From assembly GCF_002019605.1 (NCBI RefSeq), contig NZ_KV917368.1:4354519-4418518 (forward strand): a DNA stretch of 64,000 nucleotides, given 5' to 3'. Below the pieces are notes generated by a model that made no database searches, was not told the origin of the DNA, and was given only the letters and a program-made list of their open reading frames with translations. This stretch comes from Alkalihalobacterium alkalinitrilicum. Lineage in GTDB: Bacteria > Bacillota > Bacilli > Bacillales > Bacillaceae_F. Made by a program: the position numbers and the translations under genes. This document shows positions 51,215-60,399 of the stretch, one piece after another. Within the stretch, counting starts at the first letter, position 1; every line of letters begins with the position of its first letter.

Positions 51215-52423
51215 ATGAGTCAAACGTTTTCACAATTAGGCGTTTCTGATACTTTCGTAAAAGCACTAACAGAGCAAGGAATTGAAACTCCTACAAAAAT
51301 CCAAGAACAAGGAATTCCAGAAATTTTAGCAGGTAAAAATGCAGTGTTACATTCGCAAACAGGGAGTGGAAAGACATTAGCTTTCGTGCTTCCCTTACTT
51401 GAAAAACTCGATGAAACAAAAAAAGAACTTCAAGTACTAATTATTGCACCTACACAAGAGTTAGCGATGCAAATTTTTCAAGAAGTAAAAGAGTTAACAA
51501 AAGAAACGTCGTTCGCAGTAGAAGCATTAATCGGTAGTGGCAACATCAAACGGCAGCTTGAAAAATTAAAAAAAGTAAAGCCACAGCTTGTTGTTGGAAC
51601 GCCGAGAAGGATCCTTGAATTAGCAGAAACAAAATTAAAACTTCATCATCTAGTAGCCATTGTATTTGATGAAGCGGATCGACAAATTTTAGATAGAAAA
51701 AGTAATGAAGACTATGTACAATTAGAGCGGAAAATGCCAGGGAATTGTCAATTTATCTATGCTTCGGCTACAGCTACACCAGAACTCATTAACCGGTTAT
51801 CGCAAAAGGTGAAAGACCCAGTTTTCCTTTCTGTAAATCAGGGAATAGTAAAAAATAAGATCGAACATCTTTTTATTGTCGGAGATCGAAGGCAGCAAAT
51901 TGATCATTTAAGAGGGATTATCCGTAATCTAAATATTACCAGAGGGATGATCTTTGTAAACAGCTTAGAACGAGTGAAGGAAACAGTGGAAAAGTTAACG
52001 TATCACGGTATGAAAGTAGGGGCCCTTTCGAGTGAGCAAGATAAATTCCAACGGGCTGATGTTATGCAGAAATTTAGTAATGGAGATCTCCATATCTTAG
52101 TCGCTTCAGATGTTGCTGCACGCGGTATTGATATTCAAAATGTAACGCATGTCATTAACTTGCAGCTTACGGAAGAAAAAGATGGGTATTTACACCGAGC
52201 GGGAAGAACAGGGCGAATGGGCAAGGAAGGGACCGTCATCTCTTTAATTACGCGTCATGAGATCAATAAATTAAAGAAGTGGGCAGATGCATTTGAAATA
52301 GAGCTCCACGAAAAGCAATATCAGTATGGGAAGTTAACAGACCGCAATTTTAATGAAATAGACAATAAAAGTAGCAATAAACAAGTTAATGAAAAGGATG
52401 TAAAGAGTGCCGCTAAAAAGTAA
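51215..52423 (+). CDS. DEAD-box RNA helicase (YfmL/CshC-like)
   Basis: A 402-residue ATP-dependent RNA helicase. Q motif FSQLGVSDTFVKALTEQGIETPTKIQ, motif I SQTGSGKT (47-54), Ia PTQELAMQ, II DEAD (about 152), III SAT, then domain 2 with VASDVAARGIDIQ and HRAGRTGRMG. The short C-terminal tail after the core is Lys/Asn-rich. Small DEAD-box proteins of this size act in ribosome assembly or RNA turnover, often in the cold. ATG 51215 is preferred over ATG 51212 by its spacing from AGAGGG. It follows thiM closely. Confidence 0.92.
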   Translation: MSQTFSQLGVSDTFVKALTEQGIETPTKIQEQGIPEILAGKNAVLHSQTGSGKTLAFVLPLLEKLDETKKELQVLIIAPTQELAMQIFQEVKELTKETSFAVEALIGSGNIKRQLEKLKKVKPQLVVGTPRRILELAETKLKLHHLVAIVFDEADRQILDRKSNEDYVQLERKMPGNCQFIYASATATPELINRLSQKVKDPVFLSVNQGIVKNKIEHLFIVGDRRQQIDHLRGIIRNLNITRGMIFVNSLERVKETVEKLTYHGMKVGALSSEQDKFQRADVMQKFSNGDLHILVASDVAARGIDIQNVTHVINLQLTEEKDGYLHRAGRTGRMGKEGTVISLITRHEINKLKKWADAFEIELHEKQYQYGKLTDRNFNEIDNKSSNKQVNEKDVKSAAKK

Positions 52424-52492
52424 TTTTTTTGATTTAATGCAAGAGTTGTGTTAGACTAAGAAGGTTAAAAAATATTTAGGAGTTGTATTTGT

Positions 52493-52930
52493 ATGGTAGC
52501 CAATTTAGAAGTAGGTAGCATTGTAGAAGGAAAAGTAACGGGTGTTAAAGCATTTGGTGCATTCGTAGCATTAGATGAAAAAACACAAGGGCTCGTTCAC
52601 ATTTCTGAAGTAGCTCACGGTTTCGTTAAGGATATTAATGAAGTTTTATCAGTGGGAGATGAGGTGAAAGTAAAGGTTTTAACAATCGATGAGAACACGA
52701 AGAAGATTTCTTTATCTATTCGTGCAACTCAACCAGCACCAGAGCGTCCAGAAAGAAAAGAACGTCCACAAGGAGCACGTCCACAAGGAGCACGTCCACA
52801 AGGTGGCGGCAGAAAACAAGAAAAACAAAACACGACTCAAGGATTCAACACGCTTGAAGATAAGCTAAAAGATTGGTTAAAGCAATCAAATGAAATTCAA
52901 GCAGAATTAAACAAACGCTCAAAGCGCTAA
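52493..52930 (+). CDS. yugI: S1-domain RNA-binding protein YugI (GSP13-like)
   Basis: A 145-residue protein with one S1 domain (about 1-77: VGSIVEGKVTGVKAFGAFVALDEKTQGLVHISEVAHGFVKDI...), followed by a flexible basic linker with a repeated RPQGA (three copies, 15-bp DNA repeats at about 52770-52803) and a C-terminal helix FNTLEDKLKDWLKQSNEIQAEL. B. subtilis YugI (general stress protein 13) binds ribosomes. The repeat number may vary between strains. TTAGGAG precedes the ATG. Confidence 0.93.
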   Translation: MVANLEVGSIVEGKVTGVKAFGAFVALDEKTQGLVHISEVAHGFVKDINEVLSVGDEVKVKVLTIDENTKKISLSIRATQPAPERPERKERPQGARPQGARPQGGGRKQEKQNTTQGFNTLEDKLKDWLKQSNEIQAELNKRSKR

Positions 52931-52937
52931 TAGGAAA

Positions 52938-52984
52938 GAAAAGGAGAGACCTGATACGGAAACAGGTCTCTCCTTTTCTTTTTC
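52938..52984 (+). terminator. Terminator of yugI
   Basis: AAGGAGAGACCTG and CAGGTCTCTCCTT with a short loop, then T-rich. Confidence 0.9.
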
Positions 52985-53011
52985 GAAATATAGATAGGTA
53001 TTTATTCAATA

Positions 53012-53239
53012 TTAACGCTCAGGCTGAGGACTTCTTTCCAGCTCTTCATCAGGCTTAAAGAGAATGGAAATACAATAAAGTCCAGCTAAACCAACAAGTG
53101 CATAAATGAAGCGAGAAAAACCAGCTGCCTGACCACCAAAGATTGCAGCTACTAGGTCAAATCGGAAGAAACCAATCAAGCCCCAGTTGATGGCCCCTAT
53201 GATCGCCAATACTAACGCTGTACGCTGAATGCCACTCAT
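53012..53239 (-). CDS. yuzA: YuzA, DUF378 small membrane protein
   Basis: A 75-residue DUF378 protein with two membrane segments (TALVLAIIGAINWGLIGFFRFDLVAAIFGG and IYALVGLAGLYCISILF). The INWGLIGFF motif is the family hallmark. The C-terminal tail KPDEELERSPQPER is charged. Function unknown. ATG 53239 follows GGAGGTGGA; an in-frame start five codons upstream lies before that site. Confidence 0.88.
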   Translation of the reverse strand: MSGIQRTALVLAIIGAINWGLIGFFRFDLVAAIFGGQAAGFSRFIYALVGLAGLYCISILFKPDEELERSPQPER

Positions 53240-53484
53240 AACATCCACCTCCATTAATTAAATTAGCACTGATAAAGATAGTGCTCTTTGTTTAGAATGA
53301 GGTAAATTGCGAAGAAATATGCATTATACGCAGTTCTAAAAAATTTGACGAAAAATTAATCCGTTGTTTAAAAGGAATCTGCTAGTAAATATCAAATAAG
53401 TATCAAATAATATCAGATGCAGTCTCATTAGTTGCAACTCAGCATGAACTTGATAATAATTAGGGTGAAAGGGGAGTTGAATAC

Positions 53485-54648
53485 ATGCAATCATTTGCGT
53501 TTGTAAATCCAACGAAGTTAATTTTTGGAAAAGGTCAATTAGAACAACTTAGTAAAGAAGTGAGAAGATACGGAAATCGTGTTCTCCTTGTGTATGGTGG
53601 AGGTAGTATTAAACGGAACGGCATTTATGACAATGTTTTAAGCGAACTTGAAAAAATTAATGCGCATGTTGCTGAATTGTCAGGAGTAGAGCCTAATCCA
53701 CGACTAACTACGGTTCAAAAAGGTATTGATTTGTGTCGTGAAGAAAACATTGACTTCATTTTAGCTGTAGGTGGAGGAAGTGTAATTGACGCAGCGAAAG
53801 CGATTGCTGTTGGAGCTGAGTTTGATGGGGAGATATGGGATGTTATTACGAGAAAAGCACGTCCGACTGGTGCATTACCGTTAGGAACTGTTTTAACATT
53901 AGCTGCAACAGGATCTGAAATGAATGCTAATTCTGTTATCACTCATTGGGAAAAAAATCAGAAAGTTGGCTGGTCAAGTCCGTTTTCTTTCCCGAAATTT
54001 TCAATCTTGGATCCTGTTCATACGTTTTCTGTGCCAAAAGATCAAACGATTTATGGAATTGTCGATATGATGAGTCATGTGCTTGAAGCCTATTTCCACA
54101 AAGCATCAAATACACCTTTACAAGATCGAATTTGTGAGTCGATTCTCACAACGGTAATGGAAGTAGGTCCCAAACTAGTCGAGGAATTAGAAAATTATGA
54201 TTACCGAGAAACGATCCTTTATTGCGGTACAATGGCGTTAAATGGTATTACACAAATGGGGGCACGTGGAGACTGGGGAACGCATAATATCGAGCATGCC
54301 GTTTCTGCTGTATATGACATTCCGCATGGTGGTGGACTTGCGATTATTTTTCCACACTGGATTAAATATGCCATGTCAGAAAACTTAGAGCGTCACGTTC
54401 AGTTAGCTACACGCGTATTTGGTGTTGAACCTGAAGGAAAGACAAATGAAGAAATTGCATTAGAGGGAATCGAACAACTAGCTCAGTTCTGGAATAGCAT
54501 TGGTGCGCCGTCGCGATTAGCTGATTATGACATTGATAATAGCCGTATTGAGGAAATGGCAAGTATTGCTACTGTTTTTGGAGATTATGGTAATTATAAG
54601 AAATTAAATAAAGAAGATACAGAGAAAATATTAACTGCTGCATTGTAA
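53485..54648 (+). CDS. yugJ: NAD(P)H-dependent iron-containing alcohol (butanol) dehydrogenase
   Basis: A 387-residue group III alcohol dehydrogenase. The nucleotide motif is [17 protein letters not shown] (about 93-109); the iron site has the Asp in [15 protein letters not shown] and His residues in [22 protein letters not shown]. It matches the YugJ/YugK type of NADH-dependent butanol dehydrogenases, which reduce aldehydes; the physiological substrate is open. GAAAGGGGAG precedes the ATG. Next to pgi, as in B. subtilis. Confidence 0.92.
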   Translation: MQSFAFVNPTKLIFGKGQLEQLSKEVRRYGNRVLLVYGGGSIKRNGIYDNVLSELEKINAHVAELSGVEPNPRLTTVQKGIDLCREENIDFILAVGGGSVIDAAKAIAVGAEFDGEIWDVITRKARPTGALPLGTVLTLAATGSEMNANSVITHWEKNQKVGWSSPFSFPKFSILDPVHTFSVPKDQTIYGIVDMMSHVLEAYFHKASNTPLQDRICESILTTVMEVGPKLVEELENYDYRETILYCGTMALNGITQMGARGDWGTHNIEHAVSAVYDIPHGGGLAIIFPHWIKYAMSENLERHVQLATRVFGVEPEGKTNEEIALEGIEQLAQFWNSIGAPSRLADYDIDNSRIEEMASIATVFGDYGNYKKLNKEDTEKILTAAL

Positions 54649-54726
54649 AAATGAGCATGTCTCCTTCACATAAAGGAAAAGATAAAAAAGAAAAATAGGG
54701 TGGAGAATTTGTTTAGGAGGATCACA

Positions 54727-56073
54727 ATGAAAACCATACGCTTTGATTATTCAAAAGCACTTCCATTTTTTGAGCAACATGAAATCGATTATTTAAGTGG
54801 GGCAGTTGAAACGGCCCATCAGCAATTACATAATGGATCTGGAGCAGGCAGTGATTACATCGGATGGGTTGACCTTCCGGTAAATTATGATAAAGAAGAG
54901 TTTTCACGGATTCAGAAATCTGCAGCGAAAATTAAATCTGATTCGGATGTTCTCTTGGTTATAGGAATTGGTGGGTCCTACTTAGGTGCTCGAGCTGCTC
55001 TTGAAGCACTACAACATTCATTTTATAACATATTAGAAAAAGACAAACGTCAGGCTCCTCAAGTATTCTTTGTTGGAAACAACATTAGTTCTACGTATGT
55101 GAAAGATCTATTGACTGTCATCGAAGGAAAAGATGTTTCCATTAATGTAATCTCTAAATCAGGAACGACTACAGAACCAGCGATAGCTTTCCGAATCTTC
55201 CGTGACTATTTAGAGAAGAAATACGGAAAAGAAGAAGCGAAATCTCGTATTTATGCTACAACTGATAAAGCTAAAGGTGCGTTAAAAACGGTGGCTACAG
55301 AAGAGGGATATGAATCATTTGTTATCCCTGATGATGTGGGCGGTCGGTTTTCCGTACTTACTGCGGTAGGGCTTCTTCCACTGGCAGCTGCAGGTATTGA
55401 TATTGAAGCAATGATGAAAGGGGCACAAGATGCGCGCGAAGCATACAGTAGTCCTAAGCTTGCAGAAAACGAAGCGTATCAATATGCCGCTGTTCGTAAT
55501 GTTCTTTACAACAAAGGTAAAACGATTGAGTTAATGGTGAACTATGAGCCATCTCTTCAATATGTTTCAGAATGGTGGAAACAATTGTATGGTGAAAGTG
55601 AAGGAAAAGATCAAAAAGGAATTTTTCCTGCGTCTGTTAACTTCTCAACCGATTTACACTCGATGGGACAATACGTTCAGGATGGCCGCCGTGATTTATT
55701 TGAAACGATCATTAATGTAGAGAAAGTCCGAGAAGAGCTAACCATTGAGGAAGCGGCAAATGATCTTGATGGCTTAAACTATTTAGCTGGTGAAACGATT
55801 GATTTTGTTAATAAAAAAGCGTTTCAAGGAACGATGCTTGCCCATACCGATGGTGGTGTACCGAATTTAATATTAAATCTCCCCGAGATGAATGCATATT
55901 ACTTTGGCTATATGGTCTACTTTTTCGAAAAAGCTTGTGCGATTAGTGGCTACCTTTTAGGTGTAAATCCATTTGATCAACCAGGGGTTGAGGCGTATAA
56001 GAAGAATATGTTTGCGCTCCTCGGAAAACCAGGATTTGAAAAAGAAAAAGCAGAACTTGAAAAGCGTCTATAA
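54727..56073 (+). CDS. pgi: Glucose-6-phosphate isomerase
   Basis: A 448-residue enzyme interconverting glucose-6-phosphate and fructose-6-phosphate in glycolysis. [18 protein letters not shown] and [17 protein letters not shown] are the sugar-phosphate loops, [19 protein letters not shown] the PGI signature 1 region, and [28 protein letters not shown] the C-terminal signature. Length equals the Bacillus form. ATG 54727 follows TTAGGAGGATC; the in-frame start nine codons before has no site. Confidence 0.97.
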   Translation: MKTIRFDYSKALPFFEQHEIDYLSGAVETAHQQLHNGSGAGSDYIGWVDLPVNYDKEEFSRIQKSAAKIKSDSDVLLVIGIGGSYLGARAALEALQHSFYNILEKDKRQAPQVFFVGNNISSTYVKDLLTVIEGKDVSINVISKSGTTTEPAIAFRIFRDYLEKKYGKEEAKSRIYATTDKAKGALKTVATEEGYESFVIPDDVGGRFSVLTAVGLLPLAAAGIDIEAMMKGAQDAREAYSSPKLAENEAYQYAAVRNVLYNKGKTIELMVNYEPSLQYVSEWWKQLYGESEGKDQKGIFPASVNFSTDLHSMGQYVQDGRRDLFETIINVEKVREELTIEEAANDLDGLNYLAGETIDFVNKKAFQGTMLAHTDGGVPNLILNLPEMNAYYFGYMVYFFEKACAISGYLLGVNPFDQPGVEAYKKNMFALLGKPGFEKEKAELEKRL

Positions 56074-56093
56074 CTGAATGATTTTAAGTAAGA

Positions 56094-56133
56094 TAATGCC
56101 CTGCTACTCGTTTGAGTTGGTAGGGCATTTTTA
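56094..56133 (+). terminator. Terminator of pgi
   Basis: AATGCCCT and AGGGCATT with an inner ACTC/GAGT hairpin, then TTTTT. Confidence 0.75.
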
Positions 56134-56188
56134 ATGTAAAACGGGGTAAGCTAATAGTAATAACGTGATGTGGAAAGGGTGAAGCAGG

Positions 56189-56599
56189 ATGATTGAATTA
56201 AATTCTGCCATAGAAAATAAACAATTCAAGCTTCAACACTTAGAAGAAAAGTTGAAACCGCTTGGCTATATTATTGGTGGGAACTGGGATTATGATCATG
56301 GCTATTTTGACTATAAGATCGATGCTGACGAAGATAAATACTTATACTTAAGAGTTCCGTTTAAAGCAGTAGATGGGGAGATTGACCAAAAAGGTGTCAA
56401 AGTAGAGCTAGGTAAACCTTTTTTACTTAACCATGATTACAAAGACGATCTCGACGACAATGTAATGGAGTACAATTCGTTAATGAATCAATTTGCAGAG
56501 CCAGAACAAAAAGATGCACCATTTCCGAAAGAAATGGTCGCAACTGGTCAAAGTTTAATTCAAGAGCTTGAAGCCACACTACTGTATTTTCCTCAGTAG
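56189..56599 (+). CDS. yugN: YugN-like protein
   Basis: A 136-residue protein of the YugN-like family. It has LGYIIGGNWDYDHGYFDYKIDADEDKYLYLRVPFKAVDG, with a strand-rich core and many Asp/Tyr, and a helical end. It is soluble with no signal. Function is unknown. It follows pgi as yugN follows the pgi region in B. subtilis. AAAGGGTGAAGCAGG precedes the ATG. Confidence 0.88.
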   Translation: MIELNSAIENKQFKLQHLEEKLKPLGYIIGGNWDYDHGYFDYKIDADEDKYLYLRVPFKAVDGEIDQKGVKVELGKPFLLNHDYKDDLDDNVMEYNSLMNQFAEPEQKDAPFPKEMVATGQSLIQELEATLLYFPQ

Positions 56600-56694
56600 A
56601 CGGTTTCAAAAGGCGAACACAACTATTAATCAAACGTTTAATTAAGAAAGTTTTAGGTTAGAAAAGCCTTTCAGACCTAAAACGAACGCAGTAT

Positions 56695-56729
56695 CTAAAA
56701 CCACTACTGATTAAATGTAGTGGTTTTAG
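56695..56729. terminator. Terminator-like hairpin after yugN
   Basis: CTAAAACCACTAC, TGATTAAAT, GTAGTGGTTTTAG: a perfect 13-bp stem without a long T run. It lies between convergent yugN and the small gene at 56795. Confidence 0.65.
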
Positions 56730-56794
56730 ATGAGGACACGCCGATGATGTTAAATAAGTATACTTATCATTAAGGCCACAGTTATGGAATTCAG

Positions 56795-56944
56795 CTATTT
56801 TTTATCTATCGCCTTCGCATCTTGCATTACTTCTTCTAACACATCCATTTCGACCATTTGTTCAGCAATTTCCTTATTCTTCTTTTCTTTATGTGGCTGT
56901 TGGTCGTGATTGTTTCTCGCCGCTTGTTTATTCCAATCACTCAT
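56795..56944 (-). CDS. Small charged protein, 49 aa
   Basis: A 49-residue frame with a strong ribosome site (CGGAGGTGA, nine bases before ATG). The product is MSDWNKQAARNNHDQQPHKE-like at the N-terminus, then Lys/Glu-rich with a predicted helix IAEQMVEMDVLEEVMQDA. No membrane segment or Cys. I do not recognise a family; the style is that of small sporulation or stress proteins. The good start site and real-looking composition make it credible despite its size. Confidence 0.65.
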   Translation of the reverse strand: MSDWNKQAARNNHDQQPHKEKKNKEIAEQMVEMDVLEEVMQDAKAIDKK

Positions 56945-57211
56945 TTTATATTCACCTCCGACACTAGTTTTTGAATATCGACTTATATTATTCGTTCAGT
57001 AGAAAATAAACGCCTATCTTTGTCCCGCACTTTGGCAATTGTGGTTTAGCAATAAGATATTAAGATGTCATAATTTACTATATATTTAAAAAACTATATA
57101 TATTAAACTAGTAAAATATACATGCTATCGACTCTTAATCCTTTTATGGATATAGTGAAATTAGAACGATCTGGGATTTAAAAAGAGATAATACAAATAG
57201 GGAGTGGTATT

Positions 57212-58339
57212 ATGGAGTGTTTCACCAATAAACAAGAAGAAATGCTAGAGTTAATTGAGCAGCTTGTGAACATAGATAGTGGCTCTTACTTAAAAGAAGG
57301 TGTCGATAAAGTCGGAGCGATATTAAAAGCAAAATATGAGGAACTCGGATTTCATGTTGAGGTCGTCGAGCAAGAAGAGCTTGGAAACCATCTAGTGATT
57401 AACCATAAAGATGCGTTCGATCCTAAAATTTTAATAGTGGCTCACTTAGATACAGTTTTTCCAGAAGGAACAGCAAGCGAACGTCCATATACGGTCGAGG
57501 GGGATTTTGCATACGGTCCAGGTGTCATTGACATGAAAGCTAGTCAAGTTTCAGTTCTGTATGCGATGAAGGCTTTAATTGAGTTGAACGATGATGCATA
57601 CAAGAATGTTGAAATTGTCTTAAATAGTGATGAAGAAATCGGTTCACCGACTTCAAGAATATTGATTGAAGAAAAGTCCATTGGAAAAAAGTATGCCTTG
57701 ATTATGGAACCTGCACGAAAGGATGGTTCGCTAGTGTCCGCTCGACGAGGTAAGGGATCCTATACGATTAATGTGAAAGGAAGAGCAGCTCATTCTGGAA
57801 TTGAGCCAGAAAAAGGCAGAAGTGCAATTGAAGAATTAGCTTATAAAATTGTAAAGTTACATGAATTGAATGACCATGCTAACGGAATTTCAGTTAATGT
57901 CGGATTAATCGAAGGTGGCGACTCGATTAACACAGTATCTCCTAGTGCTGTCGGGCATGTCGACGTACGCATTTCATCACTAGACCAAGCAGAAGAAATT
58001 GAACATAAAATACAAGAAGTATGTTCAACGACAGATGTGTATGGAACTGAAATTGAATTATCAGGATACATTGATCGTCCACCTATGGTAAAAAATGAGC
58101 AAACGAAAGAGCTTTTATACGTAATTCAACAAGTCGGTCATGAAATGGGATTAGAAGTAACAGATACTAAAACAGGCGGTGGCTCAGATGCATCATTTAC
58201 TTCGGCACAAGGAGTCGCTACCATTGATGGATTAGGTCCAGTCGGTGGTAACCCACACAGTGACAGAGAATACTTAGAAATACCTACTTTAACTGAACGG
58301 TCCGAATTGCTTATGAAGACGATTCAAAGAATTTCATGA
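57212..58339 (+). CDS. M20-family metallopeptidase (carboxypeptidase G2/ArgE-like)
   Basis: A 375-residue two-zinc peptidase. Metal and catalytic residues: AHLDTVFPEGT (His/Asp about 87-89), GVIDMKAS (bridging Asp region), NSDEEIGSPTS (catalytic Glu pair about 143), EPAR, and GGGSDASFTSAQG near the C-terminus. A dimerisation domain GSYTINVKGRAAHSGIEPEKGRSAIEELAYKI lies between. The group hydrolyses N-acyl or glutamyl amino acids; a link to AbgT (p-aminobenzoyl-glutamate) is possible but distant in position. ATAGGGAGTGG precedes the ATG. Intergenic DNA on both sides shows no strong signal. Confidence 0.88.
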   Translation: MECFTNKQEEMLELIEQLVNIDSGSYLKEGVDKVGAILKAKYEELGFHVEVVEQEELGNHLVINHKDAFDPKILIVAHLDTVFPEGTASERPYTVEGDFAYGPGVIDMKASQVSVLYAMKALIELNDDAYKNVEIVLNSDEEIGSPTSRILIEEKSIGKKYALIMEPARKDGSLVSARRGKGSYTINVKGRAAHSGIEPEKGRSAIEELAYKIVKLHELNDHANGISVNVGLIEGGDSINTVSPSAVGHVDVRISSLDQAEEIEHKIQEVCSTTDVYGTEIELSGYIDRPPMVKNEQTKELLYVIQQVGHEMGLEVTDTKTGGGSDASFTSAQGVATIDGLGPVGGNPHSDREYLEIPTLTERSELLMKTIQRIS

Positions 58340-58641
58340 ATTAGCTTCGAAACCATTTTGACCGATTTATGCACGGTCTAATTTCTTCCTTCAAACAAAT
58401 AAATAATGATTTTGTATGCCTATCATACTGATTTTTTGGTGAATTTAGGTTAGAACTAAAGGAAAGACCTATCAGCTATACAGGTCTTACGGTCCAATTT
58501 TTGTGAAAGAAAATAGTCAGTGATTGTTTGTATGAAAAAATAATGCTATGATTCTTAAGGCTACATAAATATTGTCGAATTATAGCGTGAATCGTTGCCC
58601 ATAGACGTAGGTTTACTATAAAAGTGAAGGAGGGATTTATA
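58340..58641. other. Intergenic gap
   Basis: About 300 bases between the M20 gene and a small membrane-protein gene. A weak hairpin GACCG/CGGTC lies near 58360-58377. No gene or clear promoter seen. Confidence 0.5.
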
Positions 58642-58830
58642 ATGACGTTATTAATCATATTGCTGTTCTTAGCGAGTGCTGGTTTGTTTGTCTATTCTTT
58701 TTTTGCTAAAGACTATCAATCTGAAGTTACGAATCAAGTAAGCAACGTTCAAATTAATTTGATGCGGGAAATTAATGAAATTAAAGATAAAATGAAAGAC
58801 GAAACGGAAGGAAGAGTGAAACGTGGATAA
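58642..58830 (+). CDS. Small single-TM protein with coiled tail
   Basis: A 62-residue protein with one N-terminal membrane segment (TLLIILLFLASAGLFVYSFF) and a charged helical tail (QVSNVQINLMREINEIKDKMKDETEGRVKRG) likely to form a coiled coil in the cytoplasm. ATG 58642 follows AAGGAGG; an in-frame start six codons before overlaps this site. It overlaps the next gene by eight bases, so both are translated together. I do not recognise the family. Confidence 0.75.
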   Translation: MTLLIILLFLASAGLFVYSFFAKDYQSEVTNQVSNVQINLMREINEIKDKMKDETEGRVKRG

Positions 58831-59371
58831 GCATACTGCACGAGGATTGTCGATGGGATTTTTTATCACAGGTATCGTTTTGTTACTGTTTAAGTCAGTG
58901 CTTGCCCCTGCGCAAACGACAGCTGAAGAACCTGTAATGAGTCAAGAAACAATTGAAGTATTTTTAAAAGCAAATAACCTTATGGTCATTTCCGAAGAAG
59001 ATTATGAAGCTATGAAAAATGGACAAGCAGATGAAAGTGCAACGGCTGAACAGCCTACCGAAGAAAAAAAAGAGAGCGAAAGTAAGGTAGAAGAAAAAGA
59101 AGAAGAAAAGCAAGAAGAGAAGAAAGAGGAAGAGAAAAAAGAAGATGACAAGCCAGTCAAGCATAAAATAAAAATTACTTCTGGCATGGTAAGTCCTGAT
59201 GTAGCCAAAATGCTGAAGGAAAAAGGACTTATAAAAGACGAAGCCAAATTCGTTCGAGCGGTTGAATCAAAGAATGCAGCCAAATATGTCCAAATTGGGG
59301 AACACGAGTTAACTACAGGTATGAGCCATAATGAAATTATACAAGTGATCACTAAAGGTAGGGCTCAATAA
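58823..59371 (+). CDS. Membrane-anchored protein with MltG N-terminal-like domain
   Basis: A 182-residue protein: one N-terminal membrane segment (GLSMGFFITGIVLLLFKSVL), a Glu/Lys-rich linker (about residues 68-110), and a C-terminal 60-residue domain ITSGMVSPDVAKMLKEKGLIKDEAKFV...ELTTGMSHNEIIQVIT. The last part resembles the LysM-like N-terminal module of MltG/YceG endolytic transglycosylases, but the catalytic YceG domain is absent. It may therefore bind glycan or regulate without cleaving. GTG start after GGAAGAG. A paired gene with a single membrane segment overlaps upstream. Function unknown. Confidence 0.75.
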   Translation: MDKHTARGLSMGFFITGIVLLLFKSVLAPAQTTAEEPVMSQETIEVFLKANNLMVISEEDYEAMKNGQADESATAEQPTEEKKESESKVEEKEEEKQEEKKEEEKKEDDKPVKHKIKITSGMVSPDVAKMLKEKGLIKDEAKFVRAVESKNAAKYVQIGEHELTTGMSHNEIIQVITKGRAQ

Positions 59372-59380
59372 AGTGAATAC

Positions 59381-59424
59381 AAAAAAACTAGCATTGGAAG
59401 TTGAACTCCAATGCTAGTTTTTTT
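59381..59424 (+). terminator. Terminator after the MltG-like gene
   Basis: AAAAAACTAGCATTGGA pairs with TCCAATGCTAGTTTTTTT over a short loop. Confidence 0.9.
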
Positions 59425-59605
59425 GTGAATATCATTATTATTTTCATCGAACTAATGAACGTTAATTAACCTTAAATAATTGTACTTCCTCTCACTGTCC
59501 GACTTTCATTTAATTTTTTTCATTTTTATAGGAAAACAGGAAAACATAATATAGATGTGTTGTCTTTTTAAACTCAAACATTTATAATTATCTAAATACT
59601 TAAAT

Positions 59606-59623
59606 TCGGAACGGTTGTTCCGA
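59606..59623 (+). promoter_or_regulatory. Candidate IclR operator before pxpB
   Basis: TCGGAAC-GGTT-GTTCCGA, a perfect 7-bp inverted repeat, followed by a further half-like ATCGGAAT (59626-59633), about 30 bases before pxpB. IclR-family sites are often such short G-A-A-C/G-T-T-C palindromes; the iclR gene lies two genes on. Confidence 0.5.
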
Positions 59624-59652
59624 TAATCGGAATTAGGGAGAGGTGAATAATG

Positions 59653-60399
59653 ATGGTGATTAAATCCACACACGAAACCGATTATGATTATGAAATTTAT
59701 CCACTTAATGAAACGGCAATCGTCATCAACTTTGGGCGTGAAATTGATGTTTCGATACATAACAAAGTAAAAGCCTTTACCAGCTATCTTGAACAATACC
59801 CAATTATGGGGTTGGTGGAGTATATCCCATCTTTTACTAGTGTAACGCTTTTTTATGATCCGATTAAAGTTGTTCGAGAAGGTAGCATTGGGCAACAGAA
59901 TTCTAGCTATGATGTTATGAATTCAAAGATAAAAGATATTTTAAAAAATCTAAAAGGAATGTATCAAACGGAAAAAAGAGAAATAGAAATTCCCGTATGT
60001 TATGGTGGGGAGTTTGGTCCTGACTTAGATTTTGTTGCAAAGCATAATAATTTGACCACTGAAGAAGTTATTCAAATTCATTCTGAAGGAGAATATCTCG
60101 TTTATATGATTGGTTTTGCGCCTGGGTTCCCGTATTTAGGTGGAATGTCAGATCGCATTGCTACTCCAAGAAAAGCAAATCCTCGTATGAAAATCCCACA
60201 AGGTTCAGTTGGGATAGCGGGAAAGCAGACGGGAGTATATTCAATTGAAACCCCTGGTGGTTGGCAATTGATTGGTCGAACCCCATTAGAGTTATTTTTA
60301 CCATCCAATAATCCCCCGTCCCTTCTTGAGTCGGGAGATATTATTCGGTTCAAGCCAATTTCTCATAAAGAATATAGAGATTATAAGGGGGGAGCATGA
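59653..60399 (+). CDS. pxpB: 5-oxoprolinase subunit PxpB (KipI family)
   Basis: A 248-residue subunit of the ATP-dependent 5-oxoprolinase PxpABC, which converts pyroglutamate to glutamate. The family signature is YMIGFAPGFPYLGGMSDRIATPRK (about 152-175), then GSVGIAGKQTGVYSIETPGGWQLIGRTPLELF, the cyclophilin-like core; the N-terminal part is the KipI-specific domain. B. subtilis KipI also inhibits sporulation kinase A. ATG 59653 has better spacing from GAGGTGA than ATG 59650. Stop and pxpC start overlap as TGATG. Confidence 0.93.
   Translation: MVIKSTHETDYDYEIYPLNETAIVINFGREIDVSIHNKVKAFTSYLEQYPIMGLVEYIPSFTSVTLFYDPIKVVREGSIGQQNSSYDVMNSKIKDILKNLKGMYQTEKREIEIPVCYGGEFGPDLDFVAKHNNLTTEEVIQIHSEGEYLVYMIGFAPGFPYLGGMSDRIATPRKANPRMKIPQGSVGIAGKQTGVYSIETPGGWQLIGRTPLELFLPSNNPPSLLESGDIIRFKPISHKEYRDYKGGA

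Noticed and set aside
59002-59352. Ser/Phe-rich minus-strand frames opposite the MltG-like gene
   Set aside because: They are the reverse reading of the Glu/Lys-rich linker; no start signals.
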